A DNA stretch of 64,000 bases, taken from NCBI RefSeq assembly GCF_018812025.1, contig NC_063063.1:1666001-1730000 (forward strand), read 5' to 3'. The notes under the pieces are model-generated. The model searched no databases. It saw nothing but the letters and a program-made list of their open reading frames with translations, and was not told the origin of the DNA. Positions 37,501-52,100 of this stretch are shown here, piece by piece. The translations under genes and the position numbers were made by a program. How positions within the stretch are numbered: the stretch's first letter is position 1; every line of letters starts with the position of its first letter. The DNA comes from Megalobrama amblycephala (Eukaryota; Chordata; Actinopteri; Cypriniformes; Xenocyprididae).

Positions 37501-40500
37501 TCGCTGAAGGACACGCCCTCCAGACTGAGCTGGTTGAGAGAGATCAGTCGACCACCTGATGGAAAGATGGAGCTCGCCTTCATAAATGTTCATACAGTGA
37601 CTTCTGAGGTCATGTCTTGACGTTAACAATACAAAATAACCTGACGATCGTAAGGATTCACCTGGTTTGATGCGTCCATCACGGTCAGCCGGGCCTCCGG
37701 GTACAATGGATGCAATGAAGATGCCAAGATCCAGTTTCCCAGAGTTGTCTTCTCCAACAATAACAATACCTAGAGGAAAAATAAATAGTTCATTAATATT
37801 CTGTATGCACTTTGTAAAAAAATAAATAAAAATGCTGTTTGTACAATTAAATCAATTAAAATGAGCTAAAGTAACACAATTGCTGAACATTTTGTTACTA
37901 TACATACTTGTATCGTTTTTTTATCCACTTAAACTACTTAATCATTTTTATTGCATGGATGTTTTGTTCCCAGCATACTTTGCATTGGACAGGATCAGGA
38001 GAATAAATGTTGAAATTAACCCTGCGTTCCATTCGGAAGGATCATCCCTATGCCCTAATCCCTTCAAAGGGTTTACCCTCCGGAGTGAGAGCTTCGAAGG
38101 GATGAAGGGTGTAGGGGTCAAAAAAAACTCTTTTTTTGGAATGCACTTCTGTGTAATCTTAACAAGACAATCAAGGACGAATAGATTGTGCAAGCTGCGC
38201 CTTTTGTTTAACGTTATTTTTGGTTTATCGCACCATATTGTATATTGTGTTTATGTATTTGAAACATTTGAATGGACTGATAAAGGGAGCTGTAAAGTAT
38301 TAAGTTGTTTTGACCATAATAATGTACCAAATATAATCTGTCTCCTTCTGAAAAGCGCAATGTGCTCTGATTGGTCGGTTGGAGCAGTGTGTTGTGATTG
38401 GTCAAACTCTTCGAGCATGTTAGGGAAATGACCCGCCCCTTACCTTAATTTAGTAGTTTCAATGCATATCTGTTAGTAATGATGAGTCCGTATCCATAAT
38501 CCACTCACCAAGGCCAACTTTGGGATCCTTTTTGAGGGAAACGCAGATTATTTCCCTTTCTGGAGGTCGAGAACTTGTTGGAGTATCTGTGAGAAAATGT
38601 CACATTGCATTGAGCTGTTTGCCAATGAAACGGCGTAAATAGGTTCATGTTATGGGTTGATCGTCAATATTACCTCTTAAAGGAGAGGACATTGAAGGGA
38701 CTTCAGAGCAATGCTTTGGAGAGCTACAAGAGCTTCTCTGGAGAGCTGGACTTTGGGATCTAGAAGTAAAACAAACACCATCAGAACATTGGATAAAGCC
38801 AGGTTCAACAGATTTGTATTGTAATTTAAATCTACAGATGCAAATAGATAAAGTGTAAGACAATAAACACTTAAATGTGTATATTTAGGAAAGACGACAT
38901 GTTATTAGACGCAAAAGTTGACCAGTGCATGTTTTCTTCCAGGAACGAACACGTCACAATATTCCTCATTTAAATGATACATGCACAGAATAAAGGGGCG
39001 GGGCCTGGTTGAGTTACTTATTCGAGATGCATTGGCGCTGCACAGACCGATCGGCGTATGACATCAAAGTACCGCGAGAGCGTTTGGAGAGCTTATGCTT
39101 TTGAATCGCAGCACTGATACATCTCGAACAAGCCTAGGAACTAATCAGGGGTGCGTTTCCCAAACAACGATGTAACTCGCTGCTGAACTACCATAGTACG
39201 AACAAATCAGCTAGCTAGTCACGACTGTTTTGCAAACCTGTCATTCAACCACGTTGGTGAATGACGTCACGCAGGTGGTGAGTAATAACTTCTTTAAATA
39301 AATCCGTTTGAGATTGAATTAATGCTAGAATTTCTGCTATAAATTACGGACATGGCATTAGAGGACTAATTCTCATTTTCCTCAGTTATTTTGCTTTATT
39401 TACAGATTGAATAAAATGCTTGTTCTGACGTACTAGAGCACGTACGCACATGCGCACTCTTCAAAAACGGTGCTTTAGATCTCTTGACAAACTAAAATAT
39501 ATAAATAGCATTTGTATACATTTGAAATAAAAGATATAGATTGTACCAAAGTCCCTTTATTCTATAGTCTTTGAGACAAGTCATTTCACTCGACGGCCAT
39601 CTTTGAAACGCCTCTCGGGCATTCTGAGCATCATGCAGCTCCTATCTCTTTGAATGGGGAAACATCAAATTCTCCAAAACTGTTCGCCAACCTGACGATT
39701 AAATTTCATATTTGAAATCACCAATGAAATCTAACAACAACCGGCTCATAAAATCAGTTTCTAAACGCTCGAATCATGACAAAAAAAAAAAAAAAAAAAA
39801 ACAACTGTATTTTTCAGGCTGGATCAAGCTAATGCGCATGCGCAGACCTAAATGCGCCTCTCATCGGAGGCGCGCGTCTGACTGTTTCTATAGAAACCGG
39901 TGATTCTAACGCTGCATTCACACGGGGCGCCGGCGTTAACGCTTCTCATTTACTTTGAATGGGTGACGTCATGCGTTGCCGAACTGAATTGTGGGTTCCG
40001 TCGCGTCGCTTCACTCGCGTTGCAAGCGGCAGAAGTTGAAGATTTCTCAACTTTTCAAGCGCCAAAGCAGGCGTCATCCAATCAGATCGCCCTATGCAAA
40101 TACCCTAGAGCAGTTGCTAGCCAATTGCGTTTGTGCAACACCGGAAAGTAATGTGATTGGCTGTTATCACTATAACGGTCGCGTCAACACAAGCTTCAGA
40201 CACGCCCTCCGTCAAGCGTTGACGCTGACGCCCCGTGTGAATGCAGCGTAACCAAAGTCCCTTTAAGACAAGTCATTTCACTCGGCAGCCGTCTTTGAAA
40301 CGCCTCTCGGGCATCCTGGGCATCATGCAGCTCCTATTACTTTGAATGGGGAAACATCAAATTCTCCAAAACTGTTCGCCAACCTTACGATTACATTTCA
40401 TATTTGAAATCACCAATGAAATCTGACAACAGCTGTCTTATAAATGTTTTATCCAAACGCACGAATTATGACAAAAAAAAATTAATTTTTTAGGCTGGAT

Positions 40501-43500
40501 CAAGCTAATGCGCATGCGCAGACCTAAATGCGCGTCTCAGAGGTGCGCGTCTGACTGTTTCTATAGAAACCGGTGATTCTAACGGCTGCTGCAGTGATGC
40601 GATGACTTTACCAGTCGGCGATTGGCTCTTATTTAGAAGGCAGGACTTATTCCGCCATATTGTGCGTTACACTTTCTCCCATTCAAAACAATAGTGACAC
40701 GTCTTGTGTTATTCTATAGTCTTTGATTGTACTTAATGTCAGCTTGCTTATTTTGCTCAAGATAATGATTTATTAAGTCCACATGTCATAAAAAAACTAT
40801 GCTTCTAACCTAGGGTGACCATATGCGCCATTCTCCCAGGACTTCTAAGGATTCTAAGGTCCAGGATTTCTAAATTGCCTAAAATGGCTTGAGCCCTTGC
40901 CTCTTTAATTGTGAAAGTGGTCATATCGATGTGCCCCCTGAACGCAATTTAGGAACGCGATTTCTACACGGATGTCTGTGCAAGCCACTGTTCTTATTGA
41001 CATTCTTCATGCAATACATTAAAATGTTGTCGTATTTGCAATGCTTTGACCGGTCTCTGTAGATCCAGCCTTCTTGCAAGCCATGATCGGTTGATTATGT
41101 ATAATGCATGCATGCTATTGGTCAAATTATTTTTCAGTCGTTACCTTCCGCAAATATGAAAACAAAAGCAAAACTGGGACATTTTATGCAACTTAGAAAT
41201 CCTGGACATTTGGTTTTGGAAAACACCATATCGTTGAACTATGTAAGTAATGACGGAACTTGCGATGTTAGTTGGCTAACGATGCTTTTGGGAAACGCAC
41301 CCCTGAGCATTACTGACAGAGAGAGAGGAGCCGCAAAAGTCAAATATGGGAAAAATACCATTGTCTGACTCCGGTTTGAACATATAAGGCTGCTACTGTG
41401 CGTGAGATTGTCCTGTTTTGTTGTTGCGTGAGCTCTTCTGGAAAGGGGGCGGGAGCAGCAGCTCATTTGCATTTAAAGGGGCACACACAAAAATGGCGTG
41501 TTTTTGCTCACACCCAAATAGGGGCAAATTTAACACTATAATACATGATCTGTGGGGTATTTTGAGCTAAAATGTCAAATACACACTCTGGGGACATCAG
41601 AGACTTATTTTACATCTTGTAAACGGATATAATAGGTCCCCTTTAATACAAAAAATTTGTTCTCACCCGGTGTGGTCTAACAAGTCTCTCTGTAGTTTGA
41701 TCTTTGCTTCGATGCGGGTTGCGATGTCCTCACAGAGTTTGCTCATGGAGTCGTCGGCAGCGGCATCAAGGCGTCCGTCGTTGAGCGCGACCTCGTTGTT
41801 CTGAGCTCGGCACATGGCTGCATACTGCACAATACTCTCCTCTACAGAAACATTTACACTGTTGCTTATTGTGAACCACTAACATACAAGCCCAAATAAG
41901 AATTTAACAGCTGATCGTGCTTTAATAGAGCGGATTTGGACTAACCTGAAGCGAGGCTGTTCGTGAGCTGGCGAGAGCTCATCTCCTTGTGAAACTTGTG
42001 CTGTGCGGAGCAGAGGTCGCAGAGGTATTTGGCAACTTTTGATTTTTCGGTTAGAAACGTCTGCTTCTTTTTACTGGCGCTGCTCTCAATGATGAACTTA
42101 CGTCGCTGTGTTGATGAGGACAAAGGAGTAAGAATTATTATGTGGACCATCATCATCAGATTAAATTATACAGCCCTTTATTTACTAGATTTATAACTCT
42201 TTTTAATTCACACAATTTAATAATTATCAACATATTTTTATCAACAAAAATTCTCTTTAATTTTGATATTTCTTTGCAGGGTTTAAAGTCATAAAATATA
42301 TAAAAGTCATATAAAAAAAAAGTCATACATATGTATATGCTCATGCAACAACAAAACAGGACAATCTCACGCACTGAAATATATATATATAGACTTTTAT
42401 AAGACTTTTTTCTTTATTACAATCTCTCAACAGTTACACTACCTATAAATTTATGACTTTAAACCCCACAAAGACAGTTTTTTTGACTTTCATTTTTAAT
42501 AATGCAAAAAAAAAAGTATAATATAATAAGGAAAAGCATCATATAAATAGCTTACTTACATTGTGCACATTCAACTTAGAGGAGGAAGACATGTTTTAAC
42601 TTTGTTTTTTTGTTTTTTACGAAAATACAAAAAATGTTTAAAGATGATGAAGGTGTTTTGCATTAGTGTGGACTCACAGCTGAGCTGATACTGCTGGTCT
42701 CTCTCCAGTGGAATCTATGGCTTGCGGTACGGGAGTTATTTATAACTTCATACACAACGATGCCTTTGGCACAGACTCCCAGGACCAGCTCTCCAAAGAC
42801 AGGCTTCTTCTCACGGGCCACGCGGTGAAACAGCACTCCGTACTCCGGAAGCTGCTGAACGCTCTGTGGGGGAGTCGAGGCAGTGCTGCCAAGTCAATTG
42901 GACAGATTATGTAATGTAGGACACCCACTACCCATCATCGCATCCAGAAAAGCTGTTCAGACCTAATGGTGTCTGTAAAAATATTTGGCCAGTAGCCCGT
43001 CGCGTCATTATGGGTTTGAATAAATCCAATAGATGGCAGGAGGAGGAAGAGCATTTTGTCGGAAACAAATGCAGCTGTCACATTTTCCATCGTTCTCGTT
43101 CTTTATTTTTCACTCAATTTTAAAATAATTGTGGCCCCGAAAATGATTTGGACACATAAGTCACATTTCAAAATGTCTGAATTTATCAAACCAAGAACTA
43201 TCTCAGATCTAACTTCATTTTTCAGAGTGACTTTTAACTAACTTGAGTGACAACCAATAAAATTAATATTTCCCTAATACTTTTGCGCTACTATACTTTT
43301 AATACTTTTAAACTGCATATCTGTTGTTTTATATCCTATAATCTACAACCTTGCAAATGTTTTTTGTAAAATGTACTTTATTTCAAATGCATGCATTTGG
43401 TTTGATATTTTGTTATCTAAAGCAATGAATTAGAAATCTGAATTAGAAATATAGAAAATATTAAATTATTTCTTATATTATATATTTTTTTTAAATATTT

Positions 43501-46124
43501 GAAAAAGATTATTTAATTGAATAAAATACAGTACAGTCCAAAAGTTTGGAACCACTAAGATTTTTAATGTTTTTAAAAGAAGTTTCGTCTGCTCACCAAG
43601 GCTACATTTATTTAATTAAAAATACAGTAAAAAAAACAGTAATATTGTGAAATATTATTACAATTTAAAGTAACTGTGTACTATTTAAATATATTTGACA
43701 AAGTAATTTATTCCTGTGATGCAAAGCTGAATTTTCAGCATCGTTACTCCAGTCTTCAGTGTCACATGATCCTTCAGAAATCATTCTAATATGATGATTT
43801 GCTGCTCAATAAACATTTATGATTATTTTCAATGTTGAAAACAGTTGTGTACTTTTTTTTTTTTTCAGGATTCCTTGATGAATAGAAAGTTCAAAAGAAC
43901 AGCATTTATCTGAAATACAAAGCTTCTGTAGCATTATACACTACCGTTCAAAAGTTTGGGGTCAGTAAGAATTTTTATTTTTATTTTTTTGAAAAGAAAT
44001 TAAAGAAATGAATACTTTTATTCAGCAAGGATGCATTAAATCAATCAAAAGTGGCAGTAAAGACATTTATAATGTTACAAAAGATTAGATTTCAGATAAA
44101 CACTGTTCTTTTGAACTTTCTATTCATCAAATAATCCTGAAAGAAAATATTGTACACAAATATTTTGTACAATTGTACACATTAAATGTTTCTTGAGCAG
44201 CAGATCAGCATATTAGAATGATTTCTGAAGGATCATGTGACACTGAAGACTGGAGTAATGATGCTGAAAATTCAGCTTTGCATCACAGGAATAAATTACT
44301 TTGTGAAATATATTTAAATAGTACACAGTTCTTTTAAATTGTAATAATATTTCACAATATTACTGTTTTTTACTGTATTTTTAATTAAATAAATGTAGCC
44401 TTGGTGAGCAGACGAAACTTCTTTTAAAAACATTAAAAATCTTAGTGGTTCCAAACTTTTATAAACATTAACTGAAATAAAATCTATTGTTATTAAACTT
44501 GCAATTTAATTAATAGTAAAATTAACATCAAACTGAATTGAACAATCCTTGATAAATTATTCAATTAAATTGATCAAGGATTATTCAATTTGATGGAATT
44601 TTACTATTAATTAAATTGCATAGATCTTAAAAAAGGCTTAAAAATGTTTTTGAGTGTATGAGGTTTTGAATAAAAAGTTTAACTAAAATGAAAAAGGGAA
44701 AAAAAGAAACTACTTTTCATATAAACTAGTTATAGTAACTGAGGTTTTGAGTCAAAAGTTTAATTACACAAATGTGTGTTTACTGTGGTTTAAAACCATC
44801 TTATATTACAATATTTTTATGTGAATTCCTTCCTCTAGACTAAAGTTACAATATCATCATGGGCTTTTTTGGTTCGATATACAAGTGAACACAATAAAAC
44901 CATACAAATATTCAGAAGAGTAAATTTAAACTTAAAGGTTAAACTGTATTATCAAGATTAAGATTTTTATTTTGAATACATTAAGTCAACATTTTTATTG
45001 CATTTGATATTTCTGTGTTACCATTTGCATCATTGCTGTTTTGTAATTGTTTTATTGTTTTCATTTTGTTGAAAACCCCTAACAGGCTATTTAACGGCAG
45101 GCTGTGACAACATGCCCCTTTGACAATAATGAGCATTTTTTATAGTTCAGTGAAAATATAAACGTGTGACAATTTGCCCCAGTCTACCCTACACACTTCA
45201 TATAAAAGGTAAAGTTACTTTCATAAGGAATCATAATGAAATAAACCATACGGGCTGTCAATAAGAACAGAAGTGAATATAACCTTGAGAAACTCGAGCT
45301 CTGCCTCCTCTGCAGTCATGTTTGCATTGTTGGCGTGTAACCGTAGCAACTCGTCTTTCAGGCAAGGCATTGCCATTTTCTGCAAAACACTCTTGGAGAC
45401 GTAGTGCTCCGGCTGATAGTAGTTCTTCCCGTAGACCTTCATAAGACACAGAAAACATGCTAAAACCAGTGCTTCATGTTTGAATCTTCCTAAAACAAGT
45501 AAATTAGTGCATTACATAATCATCAGCATCAGCTTGATATACAGTTGACCTGATATGTTCTCAATTCTTCCTGAAGATGTAATGGTGTTATTTATAAACA
45601 TTTATTTTTAAACCATTTATAGATGTGACATCACTGAACAGACATACACACAAATATGTATGACTGCAACAATGCCGTCATGTGTTTATTTCAGGCAACA
45701 TTTCTCATTTTCATTTAGTTTAAGTTGAAGTGCCAAGATAACTCAAATGAATTATTAATCAATATCAGAATTTAAAAATATTTAAAAATATATATTATAT
45801 TAAATTATTTATTATGTTATATTTTAAAATCATTTGAAAAAGATTATTTGTTTCAATAAAATATTTTTTTTTATTATATTGTTTTTATTATATTTATTTA
45901 TTATATTATAATATATTTATTATATTATATTATATTATAATTTTTATTTTTTATTTTATTTTTAAAATACCAGACCTGGGTTATTATAGTTAAGTAAAAC
46001 TAAAATTAAAATCATAAAAAAAAAACCATAAATAAAATAGAAATAGAAATAAAATAAATCTAAAATTACAGATTAAATAAATTAAATAAAAAAAATGAAT
46101 ATAAAAAAATACAAATCAAATACA

Positions 46125-46167
<43 letters not shown>

Positions 46168-49100
46168 TAAAAAAAATGGAAAAACCACACAACAAAATTA
46201 CAAAAAAATTAAAATGAAAATAGAAAATATAAAAACAAAAAACTAATTCAAAATATTAATAAGTTGTCACCCAGGGAACTTCTAAATAATCTTTTCTAAA
46301 TAATATTTTTCAATTAATTGTAAAAAAACAAAACAAAACAAACAAACAAACAAAAACAATGTAAATGGTGTTTAAGTTGAAGTACTAAAATAACTAAAAC
46401 TAATCTAAAACTAAAAAGTAATACTTATTAAAAACTATATATTTATTTTTTAAATAAATACTAATAAAAAGGAAAAAAAAAAAAAAAAAAAAAAAGCGAA
46501 AAATTTAACATAAATTAAAATGAAAACAGAAAATAAAAAAATAAAATCCAATACAAAATATGAACAAAAATGATAATAAATATTTCATATTAATAAATAC
46601 CTCAGGCATACTGTCCCCAAACTCGGCCTGAAGAGCCAAGGCACCAAGAAACAGGCAGGTCTCCTCGTTACAGGGCAGCTGCTCGTCCAGAATGTCCCGT
46701 CTCAGCTGGAGATAGTACTGATGACGGGTCAGCTTGTGTCTGCCACGAACAAGGGCAAAGTTAAGCCGGTGCACACCGTACGATTTATAATAGTCCTTTA
46801 CGACTGTTGCTAGTCGGATTGTACTAAGCCGTGTCACACTGACTGTACGGCAGTCAAGACGTGATAAAAACATCATTGTCATTCTTTTACAGAGCGCTTG
46901 CGCATCCCAATCCACCTTATTTTTACAGTTTATTGCACTTTGATATTCTTCTCTGTATTTCCCTGATAAATCAAAAGTCTTGCACATTCACAGAAAACAC
47001 CTTACCTTTGCGTTGAAAAATAAGACTAAACATGTAATACGCATGTGCACGCCATCACCGTTTTCACAGATTCGCATTCTTGCAGTTTACATGGAGATGA
47101 CACTTTGAAAAGTTGGTGTTTTCAGGCCACCAAAACGACGTTGTCGTGTAAACGAACGGCCAAAACGCATAAAAAGTTTTCAGTTTTTAGTTGAAAACAG
47201 TGTTGCAGCCGCTAAAACTAGTAACTTTTAACTACTGTAAATAAAAACGACGCTTCGGGGCGCAGGATTACTGACTGTAATATTGTTGCTTTTGTTACTT
47301 GGCAGATTGTTCAGATTGTTTTAAAAGTATTTTTTTAGCACAATCATTACAATTATATGCAGATTAGCTGAAATAATTTAAACTCGTATTACTATTTAAT
47401 GTCAACATATGTATTTATTTGATGAGTAAACATATAGGCTGGTTTCACAGACAGGGCTTAGACTAAGTCAGGATTATAGGCCTTAGTTCAATTGACCCTT
47501 TGCCGGGAGTTTGATTGACAAGCGATCTAACCAATCAGAACGCCGAATCCACTATTTTGTCCGACAAAGCAGTCAGGAGTTAGAAGATTAACCTCGGTGG
47601 ACTTGAACTTGAAAAATGGTGTGTACTGACGTCTTTCTGCGTTTGAAACAACATACCTTCTGATGTTCATTCATGTTTATTTGATGCTATAATTAACTAT
47701 TAAAGAGATGATCGGTTCACGAGCCTCTTGAGCTGAGGCGCTACAGTGATCTGTCACGACACATTAAAGAGCCACAAAACGATTTTTATTGTTTGAATTT
47801 CTTAAAAAAAAAATACACAATTTGAAAGCTGGGGCTTTGTTTAATATCATAAGTAACCTGCTCTGTCTTGTCTGTCGACGTGTTGTCAGTGTCCTCTTTG
47901 CTCCGCGATGTATTTTCACTCTGTGTAGCGTGACAGAGCCATGGCTTGTCGGACAAAGCAACAGTAACTAAGGGGGGGCGGGTCTTTGCGAAGGGTCCGT
48001 TAGGGTATTTAAGTAGCTTTTATAAATGTACTCTAGAAAAAAAAAAACATTACTTCATGTAAGATATGTCAGCACAAGTTGCTTTCAGTTCAAACATGCA
48101 TTTTAGTCTATGACTAGCTTAAGCCTTGTCTGTGAAATTGGGGGGATAATAACCTGATGCAGTCACATGGTCAGTATAATTTTGCAAAATAAACCCTTTC
48201 ATGACTTGACAGAATGCCGCGGGTGGCCAACCATATTTTAATGGGGGCCAGTGCCACCCCTGGCCACCATGTTGACCCGCCTCTGGTCTCGAAAAGAAAA
48301 ATGGAAAAAACTAAGACGATGTGTGTGGAGCAAGTGGTGGTTTGATGTTGTTTTGCTAATTGCGTCGTCACGTTCCAAAATCGTACAGTGTGAACCCGGC
48401 TTTAGACAGCAGGAACTGGTAAAAAGACTATTAAATGAGGGAAAGGAAGAGACTTACAGAAGGAGAGAGACGTCAGTCACAAAGAATTTGATGCGGAAAT
48501 GAAGCACAAATGTGGCAGTGGGCACTTTTTTCCAGGCGGCAGGGGCAACTTTGGACATTTTTGTGTCGTTGTCGAGAAAGAAAAATTCATTATCTGAAAA
48601 AGAGAAACTATTAGAAACAAAACCCAGCTGACCTAATTATTCATCAATATATAATATGTGAAAAAGATTCTTTGCTTAAAATATTTATTTTATTTAAAAA
48701 AAAAAAAAAAAACACATTTTCAGGCAACATTTCTCATTTTCATTCAGTTTAACTTGATATACTAAAATAACTAAAATAAAGCTATACACAGCAAAATCTC
48801 CAGAGTTAAATCAACTCAGAGTACATATGGTGCCTCTTTAAATAGTGTTAAAATAACACTAAAGCAGAGTTAAAGTTAATGAGATAATTAAGCAATTAAT
48901 TAAGTGATGATTGTGCATTAGTGATGAACGCCTGCTGTTAACAAGCAGAATCACTGAAGAAAAGAGAAACGCATGAACTACAACTGACTTCAGTCACAGC
49001 CTTATTAATTGCTTAATTATCTCATTAACTTTAACTCTGAGAGGGACCATATGAGCAGAGTTGGAGATTTTACTGTGTATAGACATTTAAAAAACACAAA

Positions 49101-52100
49101 AAATAAAACGCAACAAAATTATTAAAAGTAAAAATGAACTCAAATAATAATAGTATTTTAAAGATATAAACTAAAATAACACTATAACAGGACAAACGTG
49201 TAAAATACATGGTGTAAATTACCATCACTATATGCAAGGCCAAAGTAAAAATGCTCCACGAGGTTTGCATGAGCGATGATCATATCAAAGACGTCTCGTC
49301 CTCTGGACTTGACGTCACACTTGAGCAGAATGTTCTGTCCATTTGGCATCATAACCGTCAAGTCCCTGTGGTTAGAACTTGAACGCCCTTTGTTTGACTG
49401 TTCAGAGAGAGAAAGAGAGGAAATCAGCACATATAACTGATCCTTCTTACAAAGGCTGCCAATGCCAGTATTGTGTAACAGACTGCTTGGTGTAGAGCCA
49501 GTACTCTCGCTCTTAGGATATCAGACTGACCACAATAGAATTAGGCAGCTCTAAAACGACGAGAGGCTCCTCCAGCATTCTGATGAACTCTGGGCCCGTA
49601 TCCTGAGGACGACCACACACAAGAAATAGTCAGAAATCCTGAATGGCACATTTTATAAACCAAAAGAAATAATAAGGGGACATTTAGGGCAGATTTACTA
49701 ACAGCTTGCACCAGAGCAAAATCCCCTTTTGGCATTAAAAAAAAAAAGCGTAAAACTCTGTTGTAATTGTTAACATTTCCATGGATCAGCATTCTCCCCT
49801 AAAAGTGATCGGACCAAACCAAAAGTCATAGAGACTTGAAACTTTGAGGGCTGGTAGTACTCACACAGTCTACAATGTCACAAAGGCTCGCCCAGATCGA
49901 CCTGACGGGGGCGCTACAGCAGTGAAAAGTATAAAATTGCATATTTGGCAAAATTTTCTGGTATTTTGGATTTTTTGAAAAACCTACTTTTGCAAACTAG
50001 TCCTAGGTTTTTGGGACTAGTAACCAGTGCAGTGAGATTCTCTGGAATCTGATTGTCAATAATTATCAAAAAAAGTTGCAATTTTGATTCACGGTCTCTA
50101 AGCGCGGCCAAAACTTTCAAAGTGGGCGGAGCCACTTTTACTAAAATGGCTATAACTCGTGAACAGAATGAGATATTTTCACCAAATTTGGTTCACATAT
50201 GTAAGAGCTCATTCTGTGGACGAGAGTAAAAGGACGCAGCGACTTGGTGGCACTATAACATGGACAAAACTTAAAAATGGCTATAACTACGCAACCCAAA
50301 GTCTGATTTACCTGAAAATTTGCATGCAGTGTCTTTGTCCAAGGTGCCAAGACTGCCTTTGAGGACATTCACATATTATGAAAAATGCAGCTGCCAGTGG
50401 CCAATGAAGTTTGACAAGTTTAACGGATGCCGATCGAAATGAAACTCGCTGGGCCTGTTTGACTCATGGCCCTAGAGGCCTGTGAGAAATTGAAAAAGAT
50501 ATTGGCCACCAGGGGGCGCCTTCACGTTTTTGTACACGCCCATGACATTCACACTATTTGGTGAACTCCTCATTCTGAGCAACTTTGCCTCTAGGACTGC
50601 CACTGTCCATCGAATTGTGGAGATTATTTCAAAAACCTACTTTGGCAAACTAGTCCTAGGTTTTTGGCCCAACCTTGATAACTGTTAAAAAGCCTAATAA
50701 ACCATATATTTCCTATGGTAAATTGCCTGTATTGGCTGTAAATGGTCTTTTCCATCTATGATCGAGCTGTCTGAAAGATGTCTCCAACCCTTTTCCATCT
50801 ATGATGCTAATAAAAACATTATACCTTTTTAGGCATTTGCTCAAAGGCCTTAAAGCACTTGAACCCCAATAATTGCATATGCATTTGTAGGATTTTCCCT
50901 TTCAGATGCAATATCTATGGGAGGAGAGTATTTAAATGAATCATGCAACGTAAATTACTAAGGTTTGCGCTAGTCATTTTACTGGTATTTGCACTATTAT
51001 TTAACGCCCCAAAAAGCATGTCTTAAAGGCCCACTGAAGTTCCTTGAAATGCGCAGCGTTATTCATTGTGTTGGCGTAGGGCTGGGCAATATATTGCATG
51101 CGATTCTCACGCGCATTTCTCACTCAGAAGCCACGCAAAATCGCGTTCAGTATCGAAGATGAATCGACTTCGATAATGAACTCGATTTTGCGTGGTTTAT
51201 CCGTGAACTACGGCTCTGTCTATTAAAAGGCGCTCCATTTGAAAGCAGGTGATGGCGATTTAGCGGTAATCAGGGAACCGGCTTTACTGACGAAATGCGC
51301 GTGAGAATCGCATGCGATATATCGCCCAGCCCTATGTTGGCGTAATTTCCACAGAAACAGGAAGACAGGGCGGGACATATCGAGCAGGTCCTCCCCTTTT
51401 TAAAATTTGCCCTGTTTAGTAAATCTGGCCTTTAGTTCCTTACCTTTATTTTCCGTTCATTAAGGCTGAATGAAGAGCCAAACAGCTGATTTGGCCTTGA
51501 GTTGAACTGACGCCGTCTATCAAGAATAGGACTTTGGGGCAGCCATGTGCTGTTTCTGCTCCTTTGGTGTAAACTTCTAGAAGATGAAGAGCAGTGAATT
51601 TGGATATTAATTAAAACCTTTGGTAACACTTTACAATAAGGTTCCATCTGTTAACATTAGTTAACTACATTTAAAAAATACTTCTAAAGCATTAATTAAA
51701 TGTTAATTTCAACATTTACTAATACATTATTAAAAACACATCAAGGAATAAACACACATACACTATATTGCCAAAGTTTTGGGACGCCTGCCTTTACGTG
51801 CACATGAACTTTAATGACATCCCATTCTTGATCCGTAGGGTTTAATATGGAGTTGGCCCACCCTTTGCAGCTATAACAGCTTCAACTCTTCTGGGAAGGC
51901 TTTAGGAGTGTGTTTATGGGAATTTTTGACCATTCTTCTAGAAGCGCATTTGTGAGGTCAGGCAGTGATGTTGGTGAGAAGCCCTGGCTCACAGTCTCCG
52001 CTCTAATTCAACCCAAAGGTGTTCTGTCGGGTTGAGGTCAGGACTCTGTGCAGGCCAGTCAAGTTCCTCCACACCAAACTCGCTCATCCATGTCTTTATG

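Larger units (their letters stand above)
39147..41305. mobile_element. composite inverted-repeat element with ends CAGGGGTGCGTTTCCCAAA
   Basis: caggggtgcgtttcccaaa at 39147 and tttgggaaacgcacccctg ending 41305 are complementary. A 197-bp relative is at 53056-53252. The interior holds a tandem duplication and a separate palindrome. CAGGGG ends are hAT-like; no 8-bp target duplication is visible. Confidence 0.7.
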
